Source: Hyphomicrobiaceae bacterium (lineage in GTDB: Bacteria > Pseudomonadota > Alphaproteobacteria > Rhizobiales > Aestuariivirgaceae). From it: DNA of 64,000 nucleotides. The translations under genes and the position numbers were made by a program. Below are positions 38,795-46,111 of the stretch, piece by piece. The stretch lies in NCBI GenBank assembly GCA_900298995.1, contig OMIC01000005.1:1-64000 (forward strand), in the 5' to 3' direction. The notes under the pieces are model-generated. The model worked only from the letters and a program-made list of their open reading frames with translations, did not search any database and was not told the origin of the DNA. How positions within the stretch are numbered: the first letter of the stretch is position 1; every line of letters begins with the position of its first letter.

Positions 38795-38824
38795 TCCACA
38801 TTCCCCGCGAAGCACCTATATAAT
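38795..38824 (+). promoter_or_regulatory. Promoter of clpS, with TATAAT seven bases before the start codon
   Basis: A perfect -10 TATAAT (38819-38824), 18 bases after TCCACA (38795-38800, four of six to consensus). A start seven bases past the -10 falls at or next to the A of ATG 38832, and no purine-rich ribosome site lies before it. This suggests leaderless clpS mRNA. Confidence 0.6.
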
Positions 38825-38831
38825 CCTTTCC

Positions 38832-39155
38832 ATGCCGAAGCAGCCCGTTCACAGGGACGAAAATCAGACCGGGGTGATCACCCGTACCGACGCGAAGACC
38901 AAAAAGCCTTCGCTCTACAAGGTCTTGCTCCTGAACGATGATTACACGCCGATGGAATTCGTCGTGCATGTTCTGGAGCGGTTTTTCGGCAAGGACAGGG
39001 AAGAGGCAACCCGGATCATGCTACACGTTCACCAAAAGGGGGTTGGCGTCTGCGGCGTCTACACCTTCGAGGTGGCCGAGACCAAGGTCACGCAGGTCAT
39101 GGATTTTGCCCGTAGCCACCAACATCCGCTCCAGTGCACCATGGAAAAGGAGTAG
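38832..39155 (+). CDS. clpS: ClpS, adaptor of the ClpAP protease
   Basis: 107 residues. The core is [21 protein letters not shown], with the N-degron pocket residues NDD and the conserved Met of DYTPMEF. ClpS delivers proteins with bulky N-terminal residues to ClpAP and blocks ClpA self-degradation. The N-terminal 25 residues are the flexible arm that enters ClpA. Translation seems to begin without a leader (see promoter). clpA starts four bases after the stop, so the adaptor and its partner share a transcript. Confidence 0.96.
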   Translation: MPKQPVHRDENQTGVITRTDAKTKKPSLYKVLLLNDDYTPMEFVVHVLERFFGKDREEATRIMLHVHQKGVGVCGVYTFEVAETKVTQVMDFARSHQHPLQCTMEKE

Positions 39156-39159
39156 GCCC

Positions 39160-41574
39160 ATGCCGACATTCTCCCGCAGTCTCGAAAAGGCGCTGCACCG
39201 TGCGCTGGCGTTGGCCAATGAACGTCGCCACGAATATGCGACGCTTGAGCACCTGCTTCTTGCGCTGATCGATGACAAGGACGCCGCTGCCGTTCTGAAA
39301 GCCTGCAACGTGGATCTCGATGTCCTGCGGCGCAGCCTGGCAAACTACATCGACACCGAGCTTGGGCAGATGATCGCCGCCGAACGGGAGGACTCCAAAC
39401 CGACCGCAGGGTTCCAACGGGTTATCCAGCGCGCCGTCATTCATGTTCAGTCCTCGGGTCGCGAGGAGGTGACGGGTGCCAATGTGCTCGTGGCGATCTT
39501 TGCTGAGCGCGAGAGCCATGCCGCATTCTTCCTGCAGGAGCAGGACATGACACGGTATGATGCGGTGAATTACATCTCCCATGGAATAGCCAAGCGCTCG
39601 GGTCTTTCCGAGGCCCGACCTGTCCGGGGCGTGGACCAGGACCAGCAGGGCAGCGGCGGCAATGACGGCGACGACGGCGCGCCGGCCAAGAAAAAGGGTG
39701 AGGCGGACGCGCTCGACGCCTATTGCATAAATCTCAACAAGAAAGCATCCGAAGGCAAGGTCGATCCGCTGATCGGGCGTGAAGCCGAGGTCCGCCGGAC
39801 GATCCAGATTCTCTGCCGCCGGCAGAAGAACAATCCGCTGTTTGTTGGTGATCCGGGTGTGGGCAAGACCGCGATCGCCGAAGGGCTGGCCCGTAAGATC
39901 ATCAAAGACGATGTCCCCGAAGTCTTGCGCAACTGCACAGTCTATCAGCTGGACATGGGTGCGCTGTTGGCCGGTACCCGTTACCGGGGCGATTTCGAGG
40001 AGCGGCTGAAGGCCGTTGTGAAGGAGATTGAATCCCGGCCCGGTGCAATCATGTTCATCGACGAGATCCACACCGTGATCGGCGCTGGCGCGACATCGGG
40101 GGGGTCGATGGATGCGTCGAATCTGCTGAAGCCGGCTCTGGCGAATGGGGCGCTCCGCTGTATCGGTTCGACGACCTACAAGGAATACCGCCAGCACTTC
40201 GAGAAGGACCGCGCTCTGGTGAGGCGGTTCCAGAAAATCGATGTGAACGAACCGTCGATTCCTGATGCGATCGAAATTCTCAAGGGCCTGAAGCCCTATT
40301 ATGAGGAATTTCACAAGGTGCGGTACACGGATGATGCCATTGAGACGGCCGTTCAGCTGTCGGCCCGCTACATGTCTGACCGTAAGCTTCCCGACAAGGC
40401 CATTGATGTGATTGATGAGGCCGGCGCCTCACAAATGCTGCTCGCCGAGAGCAAGCGACGCAAGGTCATCGGTGTTCCCGAAATCGAGACAACCATCGCA
40501 ACCATGGCGCGGATACCGGCCAAGACCGTGAGCAAGGATGATGCATCCGTGCTCCGGAACCTTGAAACGGACCTGAAGCGCGTCGTGTTTGGTCAGGACA
40601 AGGCAATTGAAGCACTGGCGGCGTCGATCAAACTGGCCCGCGCAGGACTCCGAGAACCCGAAAAGCCTGTCGGCTGCTACCTGTTCTCCGGACCGACCGG
40701 CGTTGGCAAGACGGAAGTTGCCAAGCGGTTGGCAGAAGTTCTTGGTATCAATATGCTGCGCTTCGACATGTCGGAATACATGGAACGTCATTCCGTGTCC
40801 CGGCTCATTGGCGCACCACCCGGATATGTCGGCTTTGATCAGGGTGGTCTGCTGACTGACGGTATCGATCAGCATCCTTACTCCGTACTGCTGCTGGATG
40901 AGATCGAGAAGGCACATCCCGACCTCTTCAACATTCTCCTTCAGGTCATGGATCATGGAAAACTGACAGACCACAATGGCAAATCCGTCGACTTCCGGAA
41001 TGTGATCCTGATCATGACAACCAATGCCGGTGCCCAGGACATGGCACGGGAGGCGATCGGGTTCGGGAGCAGCTTGCGTGAAGGTGACGACATGGCAGCC
41101 ATCCAGAAGCTCTTCACGCCGGAATTCCGGAACCGCCTGGATGCGGTCATTCCGTTCGGGCATTTGCCGGCCGAGGTTGTCCGCAAGGTCGTGGAGAAGT
41201 TCGTTATGCAGCTGGAAGCCCAGCTTGCCGAACGCCAGATCAATATCGAACTCTCAGCGGAGGCGGCTGATTGGCTTGCCGACAAGGGCTATGACCGGCA
41301 GATGGGAGCGCGGCCCTTGGCTCGCGTGATCCAGGAACATGTGAAGAAACCGCTTGCCGAGGAGGTTCTGTTCGGGAGGCTCAGCAAGGGGGGGACCGTC
41401 CGTATTCTCCTCAAGGGCGATGAACTTAGCTTTGATTACCTCAGTCGCGACCAGGAGGCTGCACTTCCCCCGGGACCGGTTCGAAAAGCGCTGCCAAGGG
41501 CTGCTACAACTCAAGAACCGCCCGGCGAGGCAAGGCCAAAGCCAAGGCGCAGACCAAAGGCAAAACAGGACTGA
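39160..41574 (+). CDS. clpA: ClpA, ATP-dependent unfoldase of ClpAP
   Basis: 804 residues from ATG 39160 with AAAGGAG upstream. Clp N domain (1-145, binds ClpS), AAA-1 with Walker A GDPGVGKT (230-237) and Walker B FIDEIH (300-304), AAA-2 with Walker A GPTGVGKT (511-518). The ClpP-docking loop carries IGF (normally IGL or IGF). A 30-residue Pro/Arg/Lys-rich tail makes it longer than E. coli ClpA (758). A strong terminator follows 30 bases after the stop. Confidence 0.96.
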   Translation: MPTFSRSLEKALHRALALANERRHEYATLEHLLLALIDDKDAAAVLKACNVDLDVLRRSLANYIDTELGQMIAAEREDSKPTAGFQRVIQRAVIHVQSSGREEVTGANVLVAIFAERESHAAFFLQEQDMTRYDAVNYISHGIAKRSGLSEARPVRGVDQDQQGSGGNDGDDGAPAKKKGEADALDAYCINLNKKASEGKVDPLIGREAEVRRTIQILCRRQKNNPLFVGDPGVGKTAIAEGLARKIIKDDVPEVLRNCTVYQLDMGALLAGTRYRGDFEERLKAVVKEIESRPGAIMFIDEIHTVIGAGATSGGSMDASNLLKPALANGALRCIGSTTYKEYRQHFEKDRALVRRFQKIDVNEPSIPDAIEILKGLKPYYEEFHKVRYTDDAIETAVQLSARYMSDRKLPDKAIDVIDEAGASQMLLAESKRRKVIGVPEIETTIATMARIPAKTVSKDDASVLRNLETDLKRVVFGQDKAIEALAASIKLARAGLREPEKPVGCYLFSGPTGVGKTEVAKRLAEVLGINMLRFDMSEYMERHSVSRLIGAPPGYVGFDQGGLLTDGIDQHPYSVLLLDEIEKAHPDLFNILLQVMDHGKLTDHNGKSVDFRNVILIMTTNAGAQDMAREAIGFGSSLREGDDMAAIQKLFTPEFRNRLDAVIPFGHLPAEVVRKVVEKFVMQLEAQLAERQINIELSAEAADWLADKGYDRQMGARPLARVIQEHVKKPLAEEVLFGRLSKGGTVRILLKGDELSFDYLSRDQEAALPPGPVRKALPRAATTQEPPGEARPKPRRRPKAKQD

Positions 41575-41603
41575 TCCACTGGTTGTATCGGCCGAGCGTT
41601 AAC

Positions 41604-41640
41604 AACGGTCAATTGCAGAATTGCAGTTGGCCGTTTTCTT
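41604..41640 (+). terminator. Terminator of clpS-clpA
   Basis: A 14-base stem AACGGTCAATTGCA/TGCAGTTGGCCGTT (two G-U pairs) with a GAAT loop, followed by TTCTT. Its 3' end lies only 60 bases before the first start of the next operon. Confidence 0.85.
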
Positions 41641-41700
41641 GATATGGTGGGGAGGAAAAGCAGGAGGGCCCAGGCGGGGCCCCAGCGGGAGAAGATCAGC

Positions 41701-42501
41701 GTGGCGGAGACAGCTGCGAAGCTCAATACCGACCGTCCGGTTGCAGTGCGGGTTGCTGGCCTTCACAAGAAATTTGGATCGCTCGAGGTCTTGAAGGGCG
41801 TATCGCTCAGAGCCCGTGAGGGTGAAGTCGTCTCAATGATTGGCGCCTCTGGGTCGGGTAAATCAACTTTCCTCCGCTGTATAAACTTTCTCGAGATGCC
41901 GACCGAGGGTGAGATTGAAGTGACAGGGGAGACCGTGTCCCTGACCCGGCACAAGGATGGAGATCTCCACCCGTCTGACCGCCGGCAACTGGAGCGGATC
42001 CGCACGAGGCTCGGGATGGTCTTTCAGAGCTTCAATCTCTGGCAGCACATGACCGTGTTGCAGAATGTCATTGAGGCGCCCGTTCATGTCCTCGGTCTTT
42101 CCAAGGCGGAAGCCGTCGATCGGGCCGAACGGTTGCTCCACAAAGTAGGGCTGTTTGACAAGCGCGACCAGTATCCGGCTTTTCTGTCAGGTGGACAGCA
42201 ACAGCGCGCAGCTATTGCGCGAGCGCTCTGCATGGAACCGAAAGTGATGCTGTTTGACGAGCCGACCTCGGCTCTTGATCCTGAACTGGTTGGCGAAGTG
42301 CTTCGGGTGATCCGCGATCTTGCGGAGGAAGGCCGAACCATGATCCTTGTGACGCATGAAATGAAATTCGCGCGCGACGTATCGAGCCATGTAATCTATC
42401 TCTACAAAGGGGTCATCGAAGAAGAAGGACCACCTTCACAAGTCTTTGGCGCGCCGCGAAGCGAGCGCTGCCGACAATTCGTGTCAACCATACATGGTTG
42501 A
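41701..42501 (+). CDS. Polar amino-acid ABC transporter ATP-binding protein
   Basis: 266 residues from GTG 41701 after GGGAGAAG; ATG 41644 in frame would add 19 basic residues. Walker A GASGSGKST (48-56), signature LSGGQ (162-166), Walker B MLFDEP (Asp186, Glu187), with SFNLWQHMT typical of the polar amino-acid (HisP/GlnQ) group. First gene of the importer operon. A weak promoter candidate, TTGCAG-N16-TATGGT (41621-41648), overlaps the terminator ahead of it and would fit the GTG start. Confidence 0.9.
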   Translation: MAETAAKLNTDRPVAVRVAGLHKKFGSLEVLKGVSLRAREGEVVSMIGASGSGKSTFLRCINFLEMPTEGEIEVTGETVSLTRHKDGDLHPSDRRQLERIRTRLGMVFQSFNLWQHMTVLQNVIEAPVHVLGLSKAEAVDRAERLLHKVGLFDKRDQYPAFLSGGQQQRAAIARALCMEPKVMLFDEPTSALDPELVGEVLRVIRDLAEEGRTMILVTHEMKFARDVSSHVIYLYKGVIEEEGPPSQVFGAPRSERCRQFVSTIHG

Positions 42502-42564
42502 AAGTACAAAGTTTTGAAAAACAGCTGGTGCCATGTCGGTACCCGCAAACAGGGAGAGAGAAAG

Positions 42565-43359
42565 ATGAAACTTACACGCCGTATTCTGATGGCTGCTGCC
42601 TCAGCAGCGATGCTTGCTGGTGTCTCGAGTGCAGCTTTGGCCGATATCAAATTTGGCGTCGCTGCGGAGCCCTATCCGCCGTTCTCGTCGAAGGACGCGT
42701 CGGGCAAATGGGTGGGTTGGGAAATTGACCTGATGAATGCTGTTTGCGAGCAGATGCAGGAAAAGTGTGAACTCGTTGAAGTTGCTTGGGACGGGATCAT
42801 TCCGGCGCTCACCTCGAAGCAGATCGATGTCATCTGGTCATCCATGTCGATCACCGCAGAGCGCAAGCAGACCATCGATTTCACCAATATGTATTACAAT
42901 ACGCCGACGGTGATCATTGGGGCCAAGAACGGTGATCTGGACATCACGCCCGAGCACCTCAAGGGAAAAGTGATCGGCGCTCAGGTATCGACGGTTCATG
43001 AGAAATACCTTCAGAAATATTACGCGCCAGCCGGGGCCGAGATAAAGACCTACGCGACGCAGGATGAGGCTAACAATGACCTGGCCGCCGGTCGCCTTGA
43101 TTATGTGCAGGCAGACGGATCCGCTCTGGATGCGTTCCTCAAGACCGAACAGGGCACCGCCTGTTGTGAGCTGAAGGGTCAGGTCAAGGACGACCCGGAA
43201 GTATTGGGCGAGGGCGTCGGTGGCGGTGTCCGCAAGGAAGACACGGCCCTGAAGGACAAGCTCAACGCCGCAATCGCCGAACTCGCCAAGGCCGGCAAGT
43301 TCGAGCAGATCACCGCGAACTATCCCGAACTCGTGGGGAAGATGGTTCTGCCGAAGTAA
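42565..43359 (+). CDS. Amino-acid ABC transporter substrate-binding protein (family 3)
   Basis: 264 residues from ATG 42565 after GGGAGAGAAAG; earlier in-frame starts precede the ribosome site. Signal peptide about 1-26 (ending ALA). Family 3 marks: FGVAAEPYPPFSSKD, WEIDLMNAVCEQM, WDGIIPALTSKQID and the hinge GADGS-type segment QADGSALDAF. An unusual Cys pair, ACCEL, lies near residue 200. The family binds polar or basic amino acids; ligand unclear. Confidence 0.9.
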   Translation: MKLTRRILMAAASAAMLAGVSSAALADIKFGVAAEPYPPFSSKDASGKWVGWEIDLMNAVCEQMQEKCELVEVAWDGIIPALTSKQIDVIWSSMSITAERKQTIDFTNMYYNTPTVIIGAKNGDLDITPEHLKGKVIGAQVSTVHEKYLQKYYAPAGAEIKTYATQDEANNDLAAGRLDYVQADGSALDAFLKTEQGTACCELKGQVKDDPEVLGEGVGGGVRKEDTALKDKLNAAIAELAKAGKFEQITANYPELVGKMVLPK

Positions 43360-43367
43360 GCAACAAC

Positions 43368-43398
43368 GAGAGCCCGCGATTGTAACCTGCGGGCTCTC
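43368..43398 (+). terminator. Hairpin behind the binding-protein gene inside the importer operon
   Basis: A 10-base stem GAGAGCCCGC/GCGGGCTCTC with an 11-base loop, nine bases after the stop codon. The following ACTTCC is not T-rich, so it is more likely to protect the upstream mRNA than to terminate fully. The plan repeats that of the ydcS-ydcT gap. Confidence 0.6.
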
Positions 43399-43414
43399 AC
43401 TTCCTATAGCCTAG

Positions 43415-44137
43415 ATGGCTAACAAACCCGGATTTCCGGAAATCTTGGCGCTCGGTCCTACGGGCTATGGCGACGAGATGCTTTGGGGAGCTGCAATGAG
43501 TGTGGCGATTGCCGTACTCGCTTATGCTCTCGGGCTTCTGATCGGAATAGTAGGCGCTCTCGTGAAACTCGAGGGCAGTGTTCTGTCCCGAAGCATTATG
43601 AATGGCTATACCACTCTGGTGCGGGCTGTTCCGGAACTCATCCTTATCCTGATCTTATACTACGCGGGCACAGCGACCCTGAACCAGTTGCTCGAGGGCG
43701 CTGGGTTCAGCGCTATGGCAATCAACGGTTTTGCCGCCGCAGTTCTCGTTCTGGGCTTTGTGCAGGGCGCCTATTCGACCGAGGTTCTACGGGCTGCGAT
43801 TCAGGCCATTCCCCTCGGTCAGATTGAGGCCGCCAAAGCCTATGGCATGTCACCCTGGTTGATGTTTCGGCGTGTCACGCTGCCGGCGATGCTTCCCTAT
43901 GCAATACCCGGCCTGGCCAATCTCTGGCTGATCGTGACCAAGGACACCGCGCTCATCGCCGTGGTTGGCTATACGGAACTGGCGTTGGCAACTCGGCAGG
44001 CTGCAGGCAACACGAAGATGTATTTCACATTCTTTCTGTCAGCTGGCCTGATTTATCTGATCATTACACTCGTGTCCCAGCGCATGTTTGGCATTCTCGA
44101 GTCGCACGTTCGGCGAGGGCAGCGGAGGCTCACATGA
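43415..44137 (+). CDS. Amino-acid ABC transporter permease, copy 1
   Basis: 240 residues, about five membrane helices, in the HisM/GlnP type permease family. The EAA loop is EAAKAYGMSPWLMFRRVTLP (about 150-169), with RAVPELILILILYY near residue 70. Pairs with the next gene to form the inner-membrane channel. It lies 55 bases after the binding-protein gene; only ten bases separate it from the next start. Confidence 0.9.
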   Translation: MANKPGFPEILALGPTGYGDEMLWGAAMSVAIAVLAYALGLLIGIVGALVKLEGSVLSRSIMNGYTTLVRAVPELILILILYYAGTATLNQLLEGAGFSAMAINGFAAAVLVLGFVQGAYSTEVLRAAIQAIPLGQIEAAKAYGMSPWLMFRRVTLPAMLPYAIPGLANLWLIVTKDTALIAVVGYTELALATRQAAGNTKMYFTFFLSAGLIYLIITLVSQRMFGILESHVRRGQRRLT

Positions 44138-44147
44138 GGCCGACTCC

Positions 44148-44948
44148 ATGAGTCTCAAGACCCTTAGACTGATCGCGAAGACGTTCGTCGTATTCGTTCT
44201 ATCGGCTATTTTGATTGGCCTGCTGTATTGGCTTTTCGCTGCCTCCCGCTGGGATTGGTTGGTGAAATATTTTCCGTTGCTGCTGAGAGGGCTGTGGCTC
44301 ACGGTACTACTGTGGGTGTTTTCCTGTGTTCTCGGTTTCATCCTTGCGGTTCCGATTGGCCTTGTGCAAGTGACTGGCCCAACGTGGCTGGCTGGCATCG
44401 CCCGAGGATTCTGCACCGTGATCCGCGGCACGCCACTTCTCCTCCAAGTGTGGCTGATCTACTACGGATTTGGATCACTATTTCCGCAGATTGCACAATA
44501 CTATCCGGCCTTTCGGCAGGATTTCATGTGGCTAATCCGGCTTGATGCGTTCTGGTATGCCCTGTTTGCGTTTACGCTGTCCTTTGCGGGATATGAGGGT
44601 GAGATCATGCGGGGCGCATTTCTTGGTGTGCCACGTGGTGAACTGGAAGCGGCTCGAGCCTTTGGCATGTCACCTTGGAAGGCGCTGATCCGCGTCTGGC
44701 TTCCGCGTGCTGTGCGGCTGGTACTGCCAACACTTGCGGGCGAGGTTGTACTCCAACTGAAATCGACGCCGCTTGCAATGACGGTCACTGTGATGGATCT
44801 CACGGGAGTAGTGCGAAATCGCATTACCCAGGATACGTATATCGTTTACGAACCGCTCATGTTGCTTGCGGTCATTTACATGTGTCTGACCTTCGTTGCG
44901 GTGTGGGCGTTTGGAGCAGTTGAGAGAATGGTGCCTCAGAAGCGATGA
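44148..44948 (+). CDS. Amino-acid ABC transporter permease, copy 2
   Basis: 266 residues from ATG 44148, just after the previous stop; an earlier in-frame start at 44088 lies inside copy 1. Five or six membrane helices; EAA loop EAARAFGMSPWKALIRVWLP; VIRGTPLLLQVWL near residue 90 is the family block. The TGA overlaps the next start (ATGA). Confidence 0.9.
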   Translation: MSLKTLRLIAKTFVVFVLSAILIGLLYWLFAASRWDWLVKYFPLLLRGLWLTVLLWVFSCVLGFILAVPIGLVQVTGPTWLAGIARGFCTVIRGTPLLLQVWLIYYGFGSLFPQIAQYYPAFRQDFMWLIRLDAFWYALFAFTLSFAGYEGEIMRGAFLGVPRGELEAARAFGMSPWKALIRVWLPRAVRLVLPTLAGEVVLQLKSTPLAMTVTVMDLTGVVRNRITQDTYIVYEPLMLLAVIYMCLTFVAVWAFGAVERMVPQKR

Positions 44949-46111
44949 TCGAAGAGTTTCTCCAAGGGCATTTGCCGGACCTGACTCGCATCAGGCGAGA
45001 TTTGCACGCTCATCCGGAGCTTCTGTTCGGGGAGATCCGCACTGCCAAGATAGTAGCTGATGAACTGTTCCGGTTGGGTTTTGAGGTGTCGACGGGTCTT
45101 GCCAAGACTGGCGTCGTGGGCACAATCCGCAACGGTTCGTCTAATCGGTCAATTGGCATCCGGGCGGATATGGATGCGCTTCCGATCCAGGAGCAGTCCA
45201 ATCGTCCTTACGTCTCCCGCTATGCTGGAAAGATGCACGCCTGCGGACATGACGGGCACACGACCATGCTTCTTGGCCTTGCGCGATATCTGTCTGAAAA
45301 TCGTAACTTCGACGGGACCGTCCACTTGATTTTCCAGCCGTCGGAAGAAGATGAAGGCGGTGCCTTTCGCATGATGGAAGATGGCCTTTTTCAGCGTTTC
45401 CCGTGCGACCGTCTGTTTGCCCTTCACAACTTGCCGGGGGAGCCTGAGGGGCAGATCCTCGTGAAGCCGGGGCCGATCACGGCCTCCTGCGATGTGCTGA
45501 CGATCGTTATTCAGGGTATCGGTGGCCATGGTGCTCTGCCCCACAGATCGGCCGATCCTATAGTTGCCGCATCGAGTCTCGTTCTTGCCCTCCAGACGAT
45601 CGTGTCGCGTAACAACGACCCCCATGAACCTGTCGTTGTTACGGTGGGAGCGATCAACGGTGGGTCCATGGCAACGGTGATCCCGGCGGAGGTAAAACTG
45701 CTTGTTGGAATTCGCACCGTGTCTCGGCCGGCACGGGAGATGGTTATGGGCCGCATCCGGGATATGTCCAATGCGCATGTACGTTCTTTTGGATGCACTG
45801 CCGAAGTGGACATGGGTATCGATAGCTGGAGCTATCCTGCGGGCGTCAACACAGCCGATGAGGCGGCTCTTGTTCGGGGAGTTGCCCTCGACATGGGACA
45901 GGATCCCCAGAAAGTCGACATGCGGGCGCCATTCATGTTTTCAGAAGACTTCTCCGCCATGCAGGAAGTGGTGCCATCCTGCTATTTCGGGCTGGGGGCG
46001 GGTCCGGGGCCGATGCTCCATGATCCCGGTTATGATTTTAATGACGCGCTTCTCGTGAAGGGACCAGCGTTCTGGGCGCGGCTTGTTGAGAAAGCACTTC
46101 CTCAGGCATAG
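44945..46111 (+). CDS. M20-family amidohydrolase (N-acyl amino acid or hippurate hydrolase type)
   Basis: 388 residues, cytosolic. M20D metallopeptidase pattern: RRDLHAHPELLFGE at the start, metal ligands in HACGHDGHT (about 98-106), EEDEGGA with the catalytic Glu pair near 135, and HGALPHRSADP in the dimerisation domain. The family frees amino acids from N-acyl or aryl conjugates. It is translationally coupled to the permease gene, so its substrate is probably what the importer brings in; that is inference. Its last ten bases overlap the end of the fusion gene on the other strand. Confidence 0.88.
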   Translation: MIEEFLQGHLPDLTRIRRDLHAHPELLFGEIRTAKIVADELFRLGFEVSTGLAKTGVVGTIRNGSSNRSIGIRADMDALPIQEQSNRPYVSRYAGKMHACGHDGHTTMLLGLARYLSENRNFDGTVHLIFQPSEEDEGGAFRMMEDGLFQRFPCDRLFALHNLPGEPEGQILVKPGPITASCDVLTIVIQGIGGHGALPHRSADPIVAASSLVLALQTIVSRNNDPHEPVVVTVGAINGGSMATVIPAEVKLLVGIRTVSRPAREMVMGRIRDMSNAHVRSFGCTAEVDMGIDSWSYPAGVNTADEAALVRGVALDMGQDPQKVDMRAPFMFSEDFSAMQEVVPSCYFGLGAGPGPMLHDPGYDFNDALLVKGPAFWARLVEKALPQA

